Source: Bacillota bacterium
GTDB lineage: Bacteria > Bacillota > Clostridia > Acetivibrionales > JANLFN01
Assembly: GCA_023397675.1 (NCBI GenBank)
Contig: JAEWTV010000068.1
Coordinates: 1 to 40,784 of the forward strand
Direction: 5' to 3'
Length of the DNA: 40,784 nt
This document shows positions 25,784 to 34,054 of the stretch, one piece after another. The notes beneath the pieces were generated by a model that was not told the DNA's origin, did not search any database, and saw only the letters and a list, made by a program, of their open reading frames with translations. Every line of letters begins with the position of its first letter. The first letter of the stretch is position 1. The translations under genes were made by a program, and so were the position numbers.

Positions 25784-25817
25784 AAACTCCTTCGGCTAAT
25801 TGCTGAAGGAGTTTTTT
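25784..25817 (+). terminator. Terminator of the five-gene operon
   Basis: AAACTCCTTCGGC at 25784-25796 pairs with the GCTGAAGGAGTTT arm beginning at 25802, followed by T. Confidence 0.9.
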
Positions 25818-25822
25818 ATGTT

Positions 25823-25841
25823 GGGGACGCTTCTCAATTAT
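25823..25841 (+). repeat. REP-like motif copy 1
   Basis: GGGGACGCTTCTCAATTAT occurs here and, with one change, at 30301-30319. A shorter match lies at 40578-40592, upstream of a REP-associated transposase gene. The copy sits directly after a terminator, in intergenic DNA. Confidence 0.75.
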
Positions 25842-25886
25842 CGTATATTTTTATTTAGAAGGTTTGTTTAAAAGTGGGCCTGAAAA

Positions 25887-25915
25887 TTGTTTAAAACTGG
25901 TTATAGTGCTATAAT
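25887..25915 (+). promoter_or_regulatory. Promoter of the methionine aminopeptidase gene
   Basis: TTGTTT at 25887-25892 and a perfect TATAAT at 25910-25915 are 17 bases apart, with an extended -10 TGC at 25907-25909. Confidence 0.72.
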
Positions 25916-25947
25916 TAATGGCAAAGTTATAATAAAGGGTGATTTGG

Positions 25948-26691
25948 TTGTCAATAGAAAATGAAAATGATATAAAGGCTCTTGAAAAGATAGGGAAGAT
26001 TGTTTCCATAGCCAGAGAAGAAATGATAAAAGCTATCCGACCAGGGATCACTACAAAAGAGCTTGATAGAATTGGAGAAAAGGTGTTATCGGATTATGGT
26101 GCTCACTCTGCGCCAAAGTGCGAATATAATTTTCCGGGTTGTACTTGTATCAGTATTAATGATGAAGTAGCCCATGGAATACCTGGACCTAGAGTTCTTA
26201 AGGACGGCGATGTAATTAATGTAGACGTATCTGCTGAGCTTGGTGGATATTTTTCTGATACCGGTGCAACTGTTGTTATTGGTAATGGCACTGAATTAAA
26301 ACAACTACTTTGTGAATGTTCAAAGAGTGCTCTGTATAAAGGTATTGAAAAAGCAAAATCAGGCGTAAAGATAAACCAAATTGGAAGAGCTATATATAAT
26401 GAATCTCAAAGTAAAGGGTTCACAGTTATTAAGAATCTTACAGGACATGGTATAGGTAGAAAATTGCATGAGGAGCCATCATACATATTAAATTATTATG
26501 ATAAAAAAGATAATAAAATATTAACTTCCGGAATGGTTCTTGCTGTGGAGACTTTTGTTTCAACAGGTGCCGAATATGTAATTGAAGATTTGGATGGTTG
26601 GACGCTAAAAACACCTGATGGAAGCATTGTTGCACAATGCGAGCACACAATAATTGTTACAGAAAATGAACCTTTTATTCTAACTGCTTGA
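25948..26691 (+). CDS. map: Type I methionine aminopeptidase
   Basis: This removes the initiator Met from new proteins. The five metal ligands of the M24 family are visible: Asp in VINVDVSAEL, Asp in FSDTGATVV, His in LTGHGIGRKLHEEP, Glu in LAVETFVS and Glu in CEHTIIVTE. The cysteine-bearing YNFPGCTCISIND precedes them. TTG 25948 is used since AAAGGG at 25934-25939 is its ribosome binding site; GTG 25939 is within it. The 247 residues fit MetAP type 1a. It is probably a second copy apart from the usual ribosomal-operon gene. Confidence 0.9.
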   Translation: MSIENENDIKALEKIGKIVSIAREEMIKAIRPGITTKELDRIGEKVLSDYGAHSAPKCEYNFPGCTCISINDEVAHGIPGPRVLKDGDVINVDVSAELGGYFSDTGATVVIGNGTELKQLLCECSKSALYKGIEKAKSGVKINQIGRAIYNESQSKGFTVIKNLTGHGIGRKLHEEPSYILNYYDKKDNKILTSGMVLAVETFVSTGAEYVIEDLDGWTLKTPDGSIVAQCEHTIIVTENEPFILTA

Positions 26692-26731
26692 TAATCAGAA
26701 AACAAGAACTTTTGTTATTTTGGAGGTTTAT

Positions 26732-27415
26732 ATGACAGATAATACAACGCCTCACTTGTCAGATATTTATGACAGTCAGATTTTAAGTACTATTCCACAC
26801 TATGAAGCTTTTCACAATGAAACAATAAATATAGTAAAAGAATATAAGGGTGAGCCCAGTGCGTGGCTGGATACGGGTGCCGGAACAGGAACGCTTGTTA
26901 GCAGGTGCCTTGATTTATTTGATAAAACTTTTTTTATTTTAGCTGACCCTTCTATTAAAATGCTGGACATTGCAAAGAAAAAACTTGAGACCCTTGAGAG
27001 CACAAGGTATAAAATACTTGAACCAGCTGCTTCACAGGATATTGTTGTGGAAGGATATATGCCTGATGTTATGACAGCTATACAAGCACACCACTACTTA
27101 TCAGCGGAAGAAAGAAGAAAAGCTACGCAAAGGTGTCATGACATACTGCAAAAGGGCGGTATTTATATCACCTTCGAGAATATAAGACCGTTTACAGACA
27201 AGGGAATAGAAATGGGCAAAAAAGTATGGAGCAGTTTCCAGCTTTCAAAGGGTAAGGCCGAGGAAGATGTCAAAAAGCATATGGAGCGCTTTGGTACAGA
27301 ATACTTCCCAATTACTATAGAACAGCACCTCGAGTTATACCGTGAATGCGGCTTCAAAACTGTTGAGCTTTTATGGTATTCAAATATGCAGGCAGGTTTT
27401 TACTGTATTAAATAA
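26732..27415 (+). CDS. SAM-dependent class I methyltransferase
   Basis: The SAM motif is WLDTGAGTGTLVSRCL, followed by LADPSIKMLDIAKKKL and a later AIQAHHYLSAEERRKA, with DILQKGGIYITFENI. It is a class I enzyme of 227 residues related to the UbiE/ArsM-like methyltransferases, with unknown substrate. ATG 26732 follows GGAGG at 26722-26726. It lies 40 bases after map and 19 before the YdcF gene, in one possible transcription unit. Confidence 0.85.
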   Translation: MTDNTTPHLSDIYDSQILSTIPHYEAFHNETINIVKEYKGEPSAWLDTGAGTGTLVSRCLDLFDKTFFILADPSIKMLDIAKKKLETLESTRYKILEPAASQDIVVEGYMPDVMTAIQAHHYLSAEERRKATQRCHDILQKGGIYITFENIRPFTDKGIEMGKKVWSSFQLSKGKAEEDVKKHMERFGTEYFPITIEQHLELYRECGFKTVELLWYSNMQAGFYCIK

Positions 27416-27434
27416 TTGATTATGTAGGTGGCAA

Positions 27435-28199
27435 ATGACCAGATTAAAAAAAGTAATTTACTTGATTGTCTTTATTATTGGTGTATTAGGAATTGTAGAT
27501 ACAATTGCTCTGCTAACCTTTACCAACATCAATTTTGGCACATTGTTTCCCGGATTAACCGGAATTGTACTTATTGCTTTTTTATACATAAAGATTATAA
27601 GATTCAAAGGAAGTCCATTAATAAAAAACAGAATTTTAAGGTCAGTATTGATAACTATAATAAGCTTAGGTGTTGCGTCTTTTATTATTTTGGAATCCCT
27701 TATACTCATTGGTACTGCTTCAGATAAAAATCGGAAAACCGATTATCTTATCATTCTTGGTGCAGGTCTTAAAGGGGATACCATTTCTCTTACACTTAAA
27801 GAAAGACTTAGTACAGGAATTGAATATCTTAACAAATACCCGGATACAAAGGTTATAGTTACAGGCGGACAAGGTTTTGGTGAAGATATTACAGAAGCGG
27901 AGGCAATGAAAAAATATCTGCTAAGTGCCGGTATTAGTGCCGAAAGGATTATTACAGAGGATAAAGCAACAAGCACAAAGGAGAATTTTGAATTTTCTAG
28001 AAAGCTCATACCCTTGCAGGGTAAAGTCAAAGTGATGATAATAACAAGTGATTTCCATATGTTAAGGGCAAAAATGCTTGCTGAAAGAAATGGCTTCGAA
28101 CCTTATGGCATAATCTGCAGTACACCTATATCAGTGAGGTTTAATAGTTATATAAGAGAATATTTTGCATTGATAAAATCATTTTTCCTTGATATGTAA
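27435..28199 (+). CDS. YdcF/SanA-family (DUF218) membrane protein
   Basis: Three hydrophobic helices lie in the first ~95 residues, followed by a DUF218 domain with TDYLIILGAGLKGDTISLTL, KVIVTGGQGFGEDITEAEAM, TEDKATSTKENFEFS and ITSDFHMLRA. This family includes ElyC and SanA of enterobacteria, linked to envelope polymer metabolism. The 254 residues and topology (domain outside or just inside the membrane) match. ATG 27435 follows GTAGGTGG. The specific substrate is unknown. Confidence 0.88.
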   Translation: MTRLKKVIYLIVFIIGVLGIVDTIALLTFTNINFGTLFPGLTGIVLIAFLYIKIIRFKGSPLIKNRILRSVLITIISLGVASFIILESLILIGTASDKNRKTDYLIILGAGLKGDTISLTLKERLSTGIEYLNKYPDTKVIVTGGQGFGEDITEAEAMKKYLLSAGISAERIITEDKATSTKENFEFSRKLIPLQGKVKVMIITSDFHMLRAKMLAERNGFEPYGIICSTPISVRFNSYIREYFALIKSFFLDM

Positions 28200-28253
28200 G
28201 TAATTTATTATACTGTGCAAACGCAGCGCCGCTATTGCTATGTAAGATAGCCC

Positions 28254-28883
28254 TTATCGGTTAAGAATACGCTCCCATTGCGTTCCTCGTTCAATGGGCT
28301 CACCATGTGCCGGACATACCCATTTAAAGGGCAACTCGGCAATTTTTTCAATTGATTCCTTAAGCTGCGCTACATCCCAGTTTAAATTAGGATAAGCAAC
28401 AAGTTTTCCGTCAATATTTTTAACGAGGTCTCCGACAAAAAGTACATCCCTATACAAGACACATACATGTCCGGGGGTATGGCCGGGTGTCGGAATAATT
28501 TGAAATTCACCCATTTTATAATCCTGATACGCTTTTACATTTACCGGTTTCTTTACTTTATTAATAATTGAAAATATTCGCTTTATTCCCGGACGCTTCA
28601 ATTCACCCTTGATATAGGGTATATCCTGTTGCGAAGCCCATATATCGGCTCCTGATAAGTTCTGTAGAAGAGCTGCATTACCAATGTGGTCGAGATCATG
28701 ATGTGTCAGAATAATATGCCTTATATCAGAGGGGTCAATTCCAATAGATTTGAGCTCTTTCAACAATCTGCCACCTGTCAACGAAAAACCAGTATCAACA
28801 AGAATGTTTTCATCACCTGCTACTGCATATACATAAGATCCTTTTGTTGAATGTAATACATAAACATTATCATTAATTTTCAT
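28254..28883 (-). CDS. MBL-fold metallohydrolase
   Basis: The metallo-beta-lactamase fold is shown by the HHDLDHIGNA zinc motif, a later HTPGHVCVLY, VGDLV and the terminal CPAHGEP. It has 209 residues. The substrate is not predictable; MBL proteins of this size include hydrolases of lactones, glyoxalase II-like thioesters and flavoproteins' partners. It is the third gene of a leftward run (PadR regulator, flavodoxin-type oxidoreductase, MBL protein), which suggests a PadR-controlled redox or detoxification unit. Confidence 0.87.
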   Translation of the reverse strand: MKINDNVYVLHSTKGSYVYAVAGDENILVDTGFSLTGGRLLKELKSIGIDPSDIRHIILTHHDLDHIGNAALLQNLSGADIWASQQDIPYIKGELKRPGIKRIFSIINKVKKPVNVKAYQDYKMGEFQIIPTPGHTPGHVCVLYRDVLFVGDLVKNIDGKLVAYPNLNWDVAQLKESIEKIAELPFKWVCPAHGEPIERGTQWERILNR

Positions 28884-28903
28884 TAGACAGCCCCCTCTTT
28901 TTA

Positions 28904-29620
28904 TTATATAAGTCCTCTGCTTTTCAGACTGATGTATGTAGCACGTTCCTTACAGTCCTTATTCTTAATAATCATCTTTTTAAATAATGGCCTAAGATAT
29001 AGTAGTGCAAGCCGCATAAATAAATTTTGAAAACCATATTTTTTTTCGGATTTAATGTCATTTGCCACCTTTTTGCCTAACGCAAATGCTTTATTTAAGC
29101 CTTCGCTGTTGTCACATGCCTTTTTTTCAACACCCTTGTAGATGGTTTTAATGCCAAGTGAGCCTGAAAGATAAGCCCTTTTGAAGATACTGAATTTAAA
29201 TACTGCTGTAAGTTTTTTTGCCACTTTTTTTGCTGCAGAACCATAAGCTGTTGATATTCCTGCACCGTATTTTCCTCCAAACATCGATGCATAGAGGGTA
29301 TATGGACCAAGGCGTTCAAATAGATTTTTCATTATTGCATTATAATCCATAGCATAGGTGGGTGAACCTAAAATTATTCCATCTGCTTCATAAATCAGTT
29401 TTCTTATCTCCTCAAAGTTATCATTAATACTGCATTTCCCTTCTACCGAGCATTTGAGGCAGCCTGTACAAAAACCAAGCTTATAATCAGGTAGAAAAAT
29501 CTCCTCTACTGAAGCACCAGCGTCCTTTGCTCCTTCCAAAGCTCTTCTGACAAGGGTTGCGGTATTTCCGTTTCTTTTTGAACTGCTTATAATACCAATT
29601 ACTTTAAAATTTTTATTCAT
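28904..29620 (-). CDS. FMN-dependent NAD(P)H oxidoreductase, flavodoxin-like
   Basis: The N-terminus has the FMN-phosphate loop (GIISSSKRNGNTATLVRRAL), then CTGCLKCSVEGKC, which resembles the cysteine-rich stretch of iron-sulfur flavoproteins, and ILGSPTYAMDYNAIMKNLFERL. It has 238 residues, with a Lys- and Arg-rich C-terminal extension of about 60 residues. It lies four bases from the PadR gene on its 5' side. A role in reductive detoxification is plausible but not shown. Confidence 0.85.
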   Translation of the reverse strand: MNKNFKVIGIISSSKRNGNTATLVRRALEGAKDAGASVEEIFLPDYKLGFCTGCLKCSVEGKCSINDNFEEIRKLIYEADGIILGSPTYAMDYNAIMKNLFERLGPYTLYASMFGGKYGAGISTAYGSAAKKVAKKLTAVFKFSIFKRAYLSGSLGIKTIYKGVEKKACDNSEGLNKAFALGKKVANDIKSEKKYGFQNLFMRLALLYLRPLFKKMIIKNKDCKERATYISLKSRGLI

Positions 29621-29624
29621 ATTA

Positions 29625-30188
29625 TCACTCCTTTATCTTATTAAGCTCCTCTAAACATTCATTTGCCCACTGAATCAGTATCTCACTTGTCATAATGGCT
29701 CTTTTAACTACAAAACCTATATATAGGGATTCTTTTTCACTGATTTCTTTACCGTTGAGTTGAAGCTTTTGTGACATCTTATCAGAATCGGTCTTCATAT
29801 TATTTATGAATTCAACTCTGTCTTCTAAAAATTGTTCTAACTGCTTTTTTGCATGTTCCTTTCCCAAGCTTGCGCTAAAAAGTAATTTGAGCATAAACTC
29901 ATCTCTTTTAAGCGATATAAAATCATTCGGTGCAGTACTAAGCCATTCGTTAAAAGCTTGTTTACCTTTTTCAGTTATACTGTAAATCTTTTTATCAGGT
30001 CTGTCATCCTGTTCTTCAATTTTTGAAATAACATAGTTTTTCTTTTCAAGTGTTGTGAGTTCTCTGTAAATTTGGCTGAGGCTAGCTGCCCAAATGTTAT
30101 TGATTGATTTATCAAAAACTTTTTTGAGTTTATAGCCGGTCATTGGTGAATGATCAAGTAATCCAAGAATTCCAAACTGCAGCGACAT
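29625..30188 (-). CDS. PadR-family transcriptional regulator
   Basis: A winged helix lies at the N-terminus (FGILGLLDHSPMTGYKLKKVF ... QIYRELTTLEKKNYV), followed by the wing and a longer C-terminal dimerisation helix region. The 187 residues match the larger PadR subgroup (Vir-like C-terminus). ATG 30188 follows GGGGTGA. A 19-bp tandem repeat overlaps its promoter, consistent with autoregulation. PadR proteins usually repress neighbouring genes until they bind a small molecule or antimicrobial. Confidence 0.9.
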   Translation of the reverse strand: MSLQFGILGLLDHSPMTGYKLKKVFDKSINNIWAASLSQIYRELTTLEKKNYVISKIEEQDDRPDKKIYSITEKGKQAFNEWLSTAPNDFISLKRDEFMLKLLFSASLGKEHAKKQLEQFLEDRVEFINNMKTDSDKMSQKLQLNGKEISEKESLYIGFVVKRAIMTSEILIQWANECLEELNKIKE

Positions 30189-30206
30189 AATAAATCACCC
30201 CTATGC

Positions 30207-30264
30207 AACAAGTGTAATAATATATAACAAGTATAATAATATATAACATGTGTAATATTGTCAA
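30207..30264 (-). promoter_or_regulatory. PadR promoter with 19-bp direct repeats
   Basis: On the minus strand TTGACA (30264-30259) and TATTAT (30241-30236) are 17 bases apart. Three units of 19 bp overlap it: 30207-30225 and 30226-30244 are almost identical (plus-strand AACAAGT(G)TAATAATATAT), and a partial third follows at 30245-30260. The layout suggests tandem operator sites for the adjacent PadR protein. Confidence 0.68.
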
Positions 30265-30300
30265 TAGTTTTATCATAATTTTTTAATATGATATAATGAT

Positions 30301-30319
30301 GGGGACGTTTCTCAATTAT
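30301..30319 (+). repeat. REP-like motif copy 2
   Basis: GGGGACGTTTCTCAATTAT differs from copy 1 by one base. It lies between the divergent PadR gene and the DUF3795 gene. Confidence 0.75.
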
Positions 30320-30357
30320 TGGCATTATTATAATGGGTTTGTACAGGAGGTATTTTT

Positions 30358-30651
30358 GTGATTAGCAAATGTGGAATGGATTGTGTTGACTGCCCATCAT
30401 ATCAGAAGGAATGTATGGGGTGTGATGAAACCAAAGGACAGGTTTCATGGACCCAATATATCGGAAAAAGTATATGCCCGGTCTATGCATGCTGTTTGGA
30501 CAAAAAGCATGAAAACTGCAGAAAATGCAGCAGTTTGCCGTGTAAAATGTGGTATGAACTCAAGGACCCATCAATTAGCGAAGAAGAACATATAAACTCC
30601 ATTGATCAGCGTACACAAATTCTTAAGAGGTACATTTCAGACAAAAAATAA
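30358..30651 (+). CDS. DUF3795-family Cys-rich protein
   Basis: This 97-residue protein has many cysteines: CGMDCVDCPSYQKECMGC at the start, SICPVYACC, and CRKCSSLPCKMWYEL. This pattern is DUF3795. It probably binds metal or Fe-S clusters; the function is unknown. It starts with GTG 30358 behind AGGAGG. It stands between a REP-like motif and a terminator. Confidence 0.85.
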   Translation: MISKCGMDCVDCPSYQKECMGCDETKGQVSWTQYIGKSICPVYACCLDKKHENCRKCSSLPCKMWYELKDPSISEEEHINSIDQRTQILKRYISDKK

Positions 30652-30693
30652 TAAATAACTCAATACAGGCCGTAATATACGATGATGGACTAT

Positions 30694-30727
30694 AAAAAAG
30701 CACACTATTTTTAATGTGTGTTTTTTT
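30694..30727 (+). terminator. Terminator of the DUF3795 gene
   Basis: GCACAC and GTGTGT form the core of a stem extended by A.T pairs (30694-30705 with 30716-30727), ending in seven T. Confidence 0.8.
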
Positions 30728-30794
30728 GTTTGTACTAAAATAAATACAAATTTATGTACAATGGTTGCTTGTGTTCGACAAAAAAAGACAACAA

Positions 30795-30838
30795 TTGACA
30801 CGAATCGAACTTACCAGTATAATTTACCTACAGGGTAA
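30795..30838 (+). promoter_or_regulatory. Perfect sigma-A promoter and operator-like palindrome of chemosensory operon 2
   Basis: TTGACA at 30795-30800 and TATAAT at 30818-30823 are both perfect and 17 bases apart. Immediately after the -10 box, TTACCTACAGGGTAA (30824-30838) is a 5-5-5 inverted repeat covering the start site. GTTCGA and TCGAAC also flank the -35 box as a wider inverted repeat. Either could be the binding site of the TetR encoded next. Confidence 0.8.
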
Positions 30839-30864
30839 TCGAGTGATTATTGAGGTGGTATTAT

Positions 30865-31473
30865 ATGGATGCAACAATGATATGCAAAAAAGAAAGTATC
30901 ATTTTTACCACTATAGACCTGATAAATGAGCTTGGCATTCAGGCAGTATCTACTCGTGAAATTGCTAAACGTCAGGGGATATCCCAAAGCGCAATTTTTC
31001 AATACTTTCCTAAGAAAAATGATTTGATATTAGCAGTGCTTGAGCAGTTTTCTCAATATGATAATGATATATTTTCAACGGCTAAATTAAAAAATAAACA
31101 AAATGGTGAAGCGATTAGGTTTTATATTGAATCTTATCTTTTATACTACGAAAACTATCCTGCAATTACATCTATTATGCAAGCGTTTGATATATTCCGT
31201 AACACACCTATACTGGGTGAAAAGGTTAAAAAAATCTTCAATGACAGGATTGAATTTTTAAGGGTTATACTGGTTCAATCAAGAGATGAAGGCTTTTTGG
31301 ATAAAAATGTAGATTGCAGTATATTGGCAGACATCATTTTCTGTACATGTCGAGGAATATGCTTCAGGTGGCGACTGTACAATTATAATTTTTCTCTTCG
31401 TGACAAGTGTTTCAAAGAAGTTGATATGCTTTTGAATATTTACAAACCTAGAAAAAAGAATATTGGAGTGTGA
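30865..31473 (+). CDS. TetR-family regulator heading chemosensory operon 2
   Basis: The N-terminal helix-turn-helix is VSTREIAKRQGISQSAIFQYFPKKNDL, the usual TetR pattern, and the C-terminal part is a helical ligand domain (~50-200). ATG 30865 follows GAGGTGG at 30852-30858. The stop lies six bases before the cheY2 start, so the regulator is the first gene of the chemosensory operon and probably represses it. TetR control of chemotaxis genes is unusual. The ligand is not known. Two Cys lie in the C-terminal part (FCTCRG). Confidence 0.88.
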   Translation: MDATMICKKESIIFTTIDLINELGIQAVSTREIAKRQGISQSAIFQYFPKKNDLILAVLEQFSQYDNDIFSTAKLKNKQNGEAIRFYIESYLLYYENYPAITSIMQAFDIFRNTPILGEKVKKIFNDRIEFLRVILVQSRDEGFLDKNVDCSILADIIFCTCRGICFRWRLYNYNFSLRDKCFKEVDMLLNIYKPRKKNIGV

Positions 31474-31478
31474 TTTAT

Positions 31479-31841
31479 ATGATAAGGGTATTGATTGTTG
31501 ATGATGCTGCTTTTATGAGATTTACCATTAAAACAATGTTGTCAAAGGGTGAGTTTGAAGTAGTTGGTGAGGCAGAGGACGGAAAGATTGCTATCCAAAG
31601 ATACAAGGAATTAAAGCCAGACCTTGTAACGCTGGATATAACAATGCCTAATATGGATGGGATAAATGCCCTTAAAAATATTTTAAGTTTTGATCCTAAA
31701 GCCAGGGTGATTATGGTATCGGCAATGGGACAAGAGTGCATGGTAAAGGAAGCAATTATAAATGGTGCAAAATCATTTATTATAAAGCCTTTCAAGGAAG
31801 ATCATGTTATACAGACCTTAACTAAAATTGCTGCATTATAA
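31479..31841 (+). CDS. cheY: CheY-type response regulator (operon 2)
   Basis: This is a single receiver domain of 120 residues: VDDAAFMRFTIKTML, phosphoacceptor Asp53 in TLDITMPNMDG, VSAMGQE and FIIKPFKEDH. It is clearly a paralogue of the operon 1 protein, with the same length and the same phospho-Asp position. ATG 31479 follows GGAG at 31465-31468; the longer start at 31470 lies too close to that site. It lies six bases after tetR and 24 before cheA2. Confidence 0.92.
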   Translation: MIRVLIVDDAAFMRFTIKTMLSKGEFEVVGEAEDGKIAIQRYKELKPDLVTLDITMPNMDGINALKNILSFDPKARVIMVSAMGQECMVKEAIINGAKSFIIKPFKEDHVIQTLTKIAAL

Positions 31842-31865
31842 TAATTATTTTAAAAGGGGATGCTT

Positions 31866-33941
31866 ATGACGGGTCAATTGGGCAATGAACCTATGCTTGA
31901 AATGTACATATTTGAAACAGGGCAGAATCTTGAACTAATTGAATCGATTGTGCTGTCAAGCGAAAAATCAGGTAATTATTCAGAAGAAGATATTAATGAA
32001 ATATTTCGCAACATGCACACTATAAAGGGCTCTTCAGCAATGATGCTTTTCAGCAACATATCTGCGTTAGCCCACTCAATTGAAGACTTATTTTACTTTT
32101 TGCGCGAGAAGAAGCCTGTAGTAGTAGATTATTTATGCCTTTCCGACCTGGTGCTTCAAGGATTGGATTTTATCAAGACAGAGCTGGAGAAGATAAAAGC
32201 CGGAAATGAAGCCGATGGCGATTGCTCGGAATTGGTTGATGCTAATAAGGAACTGCTGGCTCAATTAAAACAGCATAATCCGCAAGATGGTACAAGTCTT
32301 AATATTACCTGTGAGGAAAACAAACAAGCGTATTATATTACTTCGGAAAAACCTAAACCGGAAGAAAATGAAGGTAATGTTTTTAAGGCAACTATTTTGT
32401 TCGAAGATGGCTGTGAAATGGAAAATATCAGGGCTTATACAATTATCAATAACCTACGGGACTTAGCTGAAAAATTGTATTACATACCTGAAGATATAAT
32501 TGAAAGTGATGATACTGTCCGCGTTATCAGAAGCGAAGGATTTAAAGTATATGTTAAAATCAGGAAGACATATGAAGAGATGCATGAAATACTTATGAGA
32601 ACCGTATTTCTTAAGGATATGGAACTTGTACAGCTCGAAGATGACTCAGAACTGAATGTATTACTAAGACCCCAAAATGTTGAATTGAATGGAGGCACCA
32701 TAAAACTTTCCGAAGTCAAGGTACCCCATGTAAAAGAACAAGTGGAAAGGGATTTTCAGTCTCCAGCTACGCAAAGCATTATAAGTGTAAATGTTAATAA
32801 ATTGGATATGCTTATGGACCTTGTTGGTGAAATGGTTATAGCTGAGGCAATGGTTACTCAGAATCCTGATTTGAAGGGTCTGGAGCTTGATAATTTTTAC
32901 AAAGCTGCGAGGCAGCTTCATAAGATAACCAGTGAACTTCAGGACACGGTTATGTCTATAAGAATGGTACCTCTTGCAACTACTTTTCAAAAAATGCACA
33001 GAATTGTACGCGACATGAGTAAGAAGCTTAATAAGGAAGTTGTTCTTGAACTGATAGGGGAAGAGACTGAGGTTGACAAAAATATTATTGAACATATTTC
33101 AGATCCGTTAATGCACCTGGTTCGAAACTCGATAGACCATGGAATAGAAACTCCTGAGGAAAGGCTTTCAAAAGGAAAGGAAAAGGAAGGCTGTGTTACC
33201 CTTGAAGCAAAAAACTCGGGTAGTGATGTTTTAATAATTATACGGGATGACGGCAAGGGACTTAATAAAGAGAAAATATTAAAAAGGGCAAAGGAAAATG
33301 GACTTTTAATTAAAGCTGAAGAAGAGATGACTGAAAAGGAAATATATAACCTTATATTTTTACCTGGTTTCTCTACCAAAGATAATATTTCGGAGTTCAG
33401 CGGCCGAGGTGTAGGGATGGATGTAGTTATTAAAAATATCGAGACCATAGGCGGATCAGTATCTGTAGACAGTGTAATGGATGAGGGGACGGTAATAACA
33501 CTAAAAATACCACTGACTCTTGCAATCATAGATGGCATGAATATAAGAGTCGGAAATTCCTGTTACACTGTTCCGACTACAGCGATTAAAGAATCCTTCA
33601 GACCAAAGGACGATGAAATTATATGTGATCCTGATGGTAATGAAATGATTATGGTAAGAGGTGAATGTTACCCTATAATCAGGCTTCATAAGGTGTTTGA
33701 CGTAAAATCATATATTGAAAACTTTTCAAACGGAATACTCATAATGGTAGAACAGGATGAAAGGTCACTGTGTATATTTGCAGATGAACTGATAGGACAG
33801 CAGCAGGTAGTTGTTAAAGCCATGCCGGGTTACATAAAAGATATGGTAAAGGTTGGGGGACTCGCAGGCTGTACACTTCTGGGAGATGGCAGTATCAGTC
33901 TTATACTTGATATATCAGGGCTTATGAATGTCTCAAAATAA
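31866..33941 (+). CDS. cheA: Chemotaxis histidine kinase CheA (operon 2)
   Basis: This 691-residue kinase has the same order as CheA of operon 1: Hpt with His51 (NMHTIKGSSAMM), a P2-like region (FEDGCEMENIRAYTI), dimerisation, HATPase (LMHLVRNSIDHGIE, DDGKGLN, GRGVGMDVV) and a CheW-like domain. ATG 31866 follows AAAAGGGG at 31852-31859 and gives the same N-terminal length as its paralogue; ATG 31860 is adjacent to the site. The P2 and linker parts differ most from operon 1, as expected if the two CheAs must avoid cross-talk. Confidence 0.93.
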   Translation: MTGQLGNEPMLEMYIFETGQNLELIESIVLSSEKSGNYSEEDINEIFRNMHTIKGSSAMMLFSNISALAHSIEDLFYFLREKKPVVVDYLCLSDLVLQGLDFIKTELEKIKAGNEADGDCSELVDANKELLAQLKQHNPQDGTSLNITCEENKQAYYITSEKPKPEENEGNVFKATILFEDGCEMENIRAYTIINNLRDLAEKLYYIPEDIIESDDTVRVIRSEGFKVYVKIRKTYEEMHEILMRTVFLKDMELVQLEDDSELNVLLRPQNVELNGGTIKLSEVKVPHVKEQVERDFQSPATQSIISVNVNKLDMLMDLVGEMVIAEAMVTQNPDLKGLELDNFYKAARQLHKITSELQDTVMSIRMVPLATTFQKMHRIVRDMSKKLNKEVVLELIGEETEVDKNIIEHISDPLMHLVRNSIDHGIETPEERLSKGKEKEGCVTLEAKNSGSDVLIIIRDDGKGLNKEKILKRAKENGLLIKAEEEMTEKEIYNLIFLPGFSTKDNISEFSGRGVGMDVVIKNIETIGGSVSVDSVMDEGTVITLKIPLTLAIIDGMNIRVGNSCYTVPTTAIKESFRPKDDEIICDPDGNEMIMVRGECYPIIRLHKVFDVKSYIENFSNGILIMVEQDERSLCIFADELIGQQQVVVKAMPGYIKDMVKVGGLAGCTLLGDGSISLILDISGLMNVSK

Positions 33942-33971
33942 ACTTTAAATATATACTGGTTTTGGGAGGCG

Positions 33972-34019
33972 ATGTTCTACAATAAATGGCTTGAAGTTAA
34001 AATTCTTAAACTCCATTAA
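33972..34019 (+). CDS. Possible 15-residue peptide between cheA and cheW
   Basis: GGGAGGCG at 33964-33971 lies just before ATG 33972, and the frame stops at 34017-34019. The peptide starts MFYNKWLEVK. The gap between cheA2 and cheW2 is 113 bases, wider than in operon 1 (40). It may be a coupling peptide, a remnant, or chance; the spacing to the ATG is very short. Confidence 0.2.
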   Translation: MFYNKWLEVKILKLH

Positions 34020-34054
34020 TTATCAATCCAATACATACAGAAGGAGAGTTGCCA

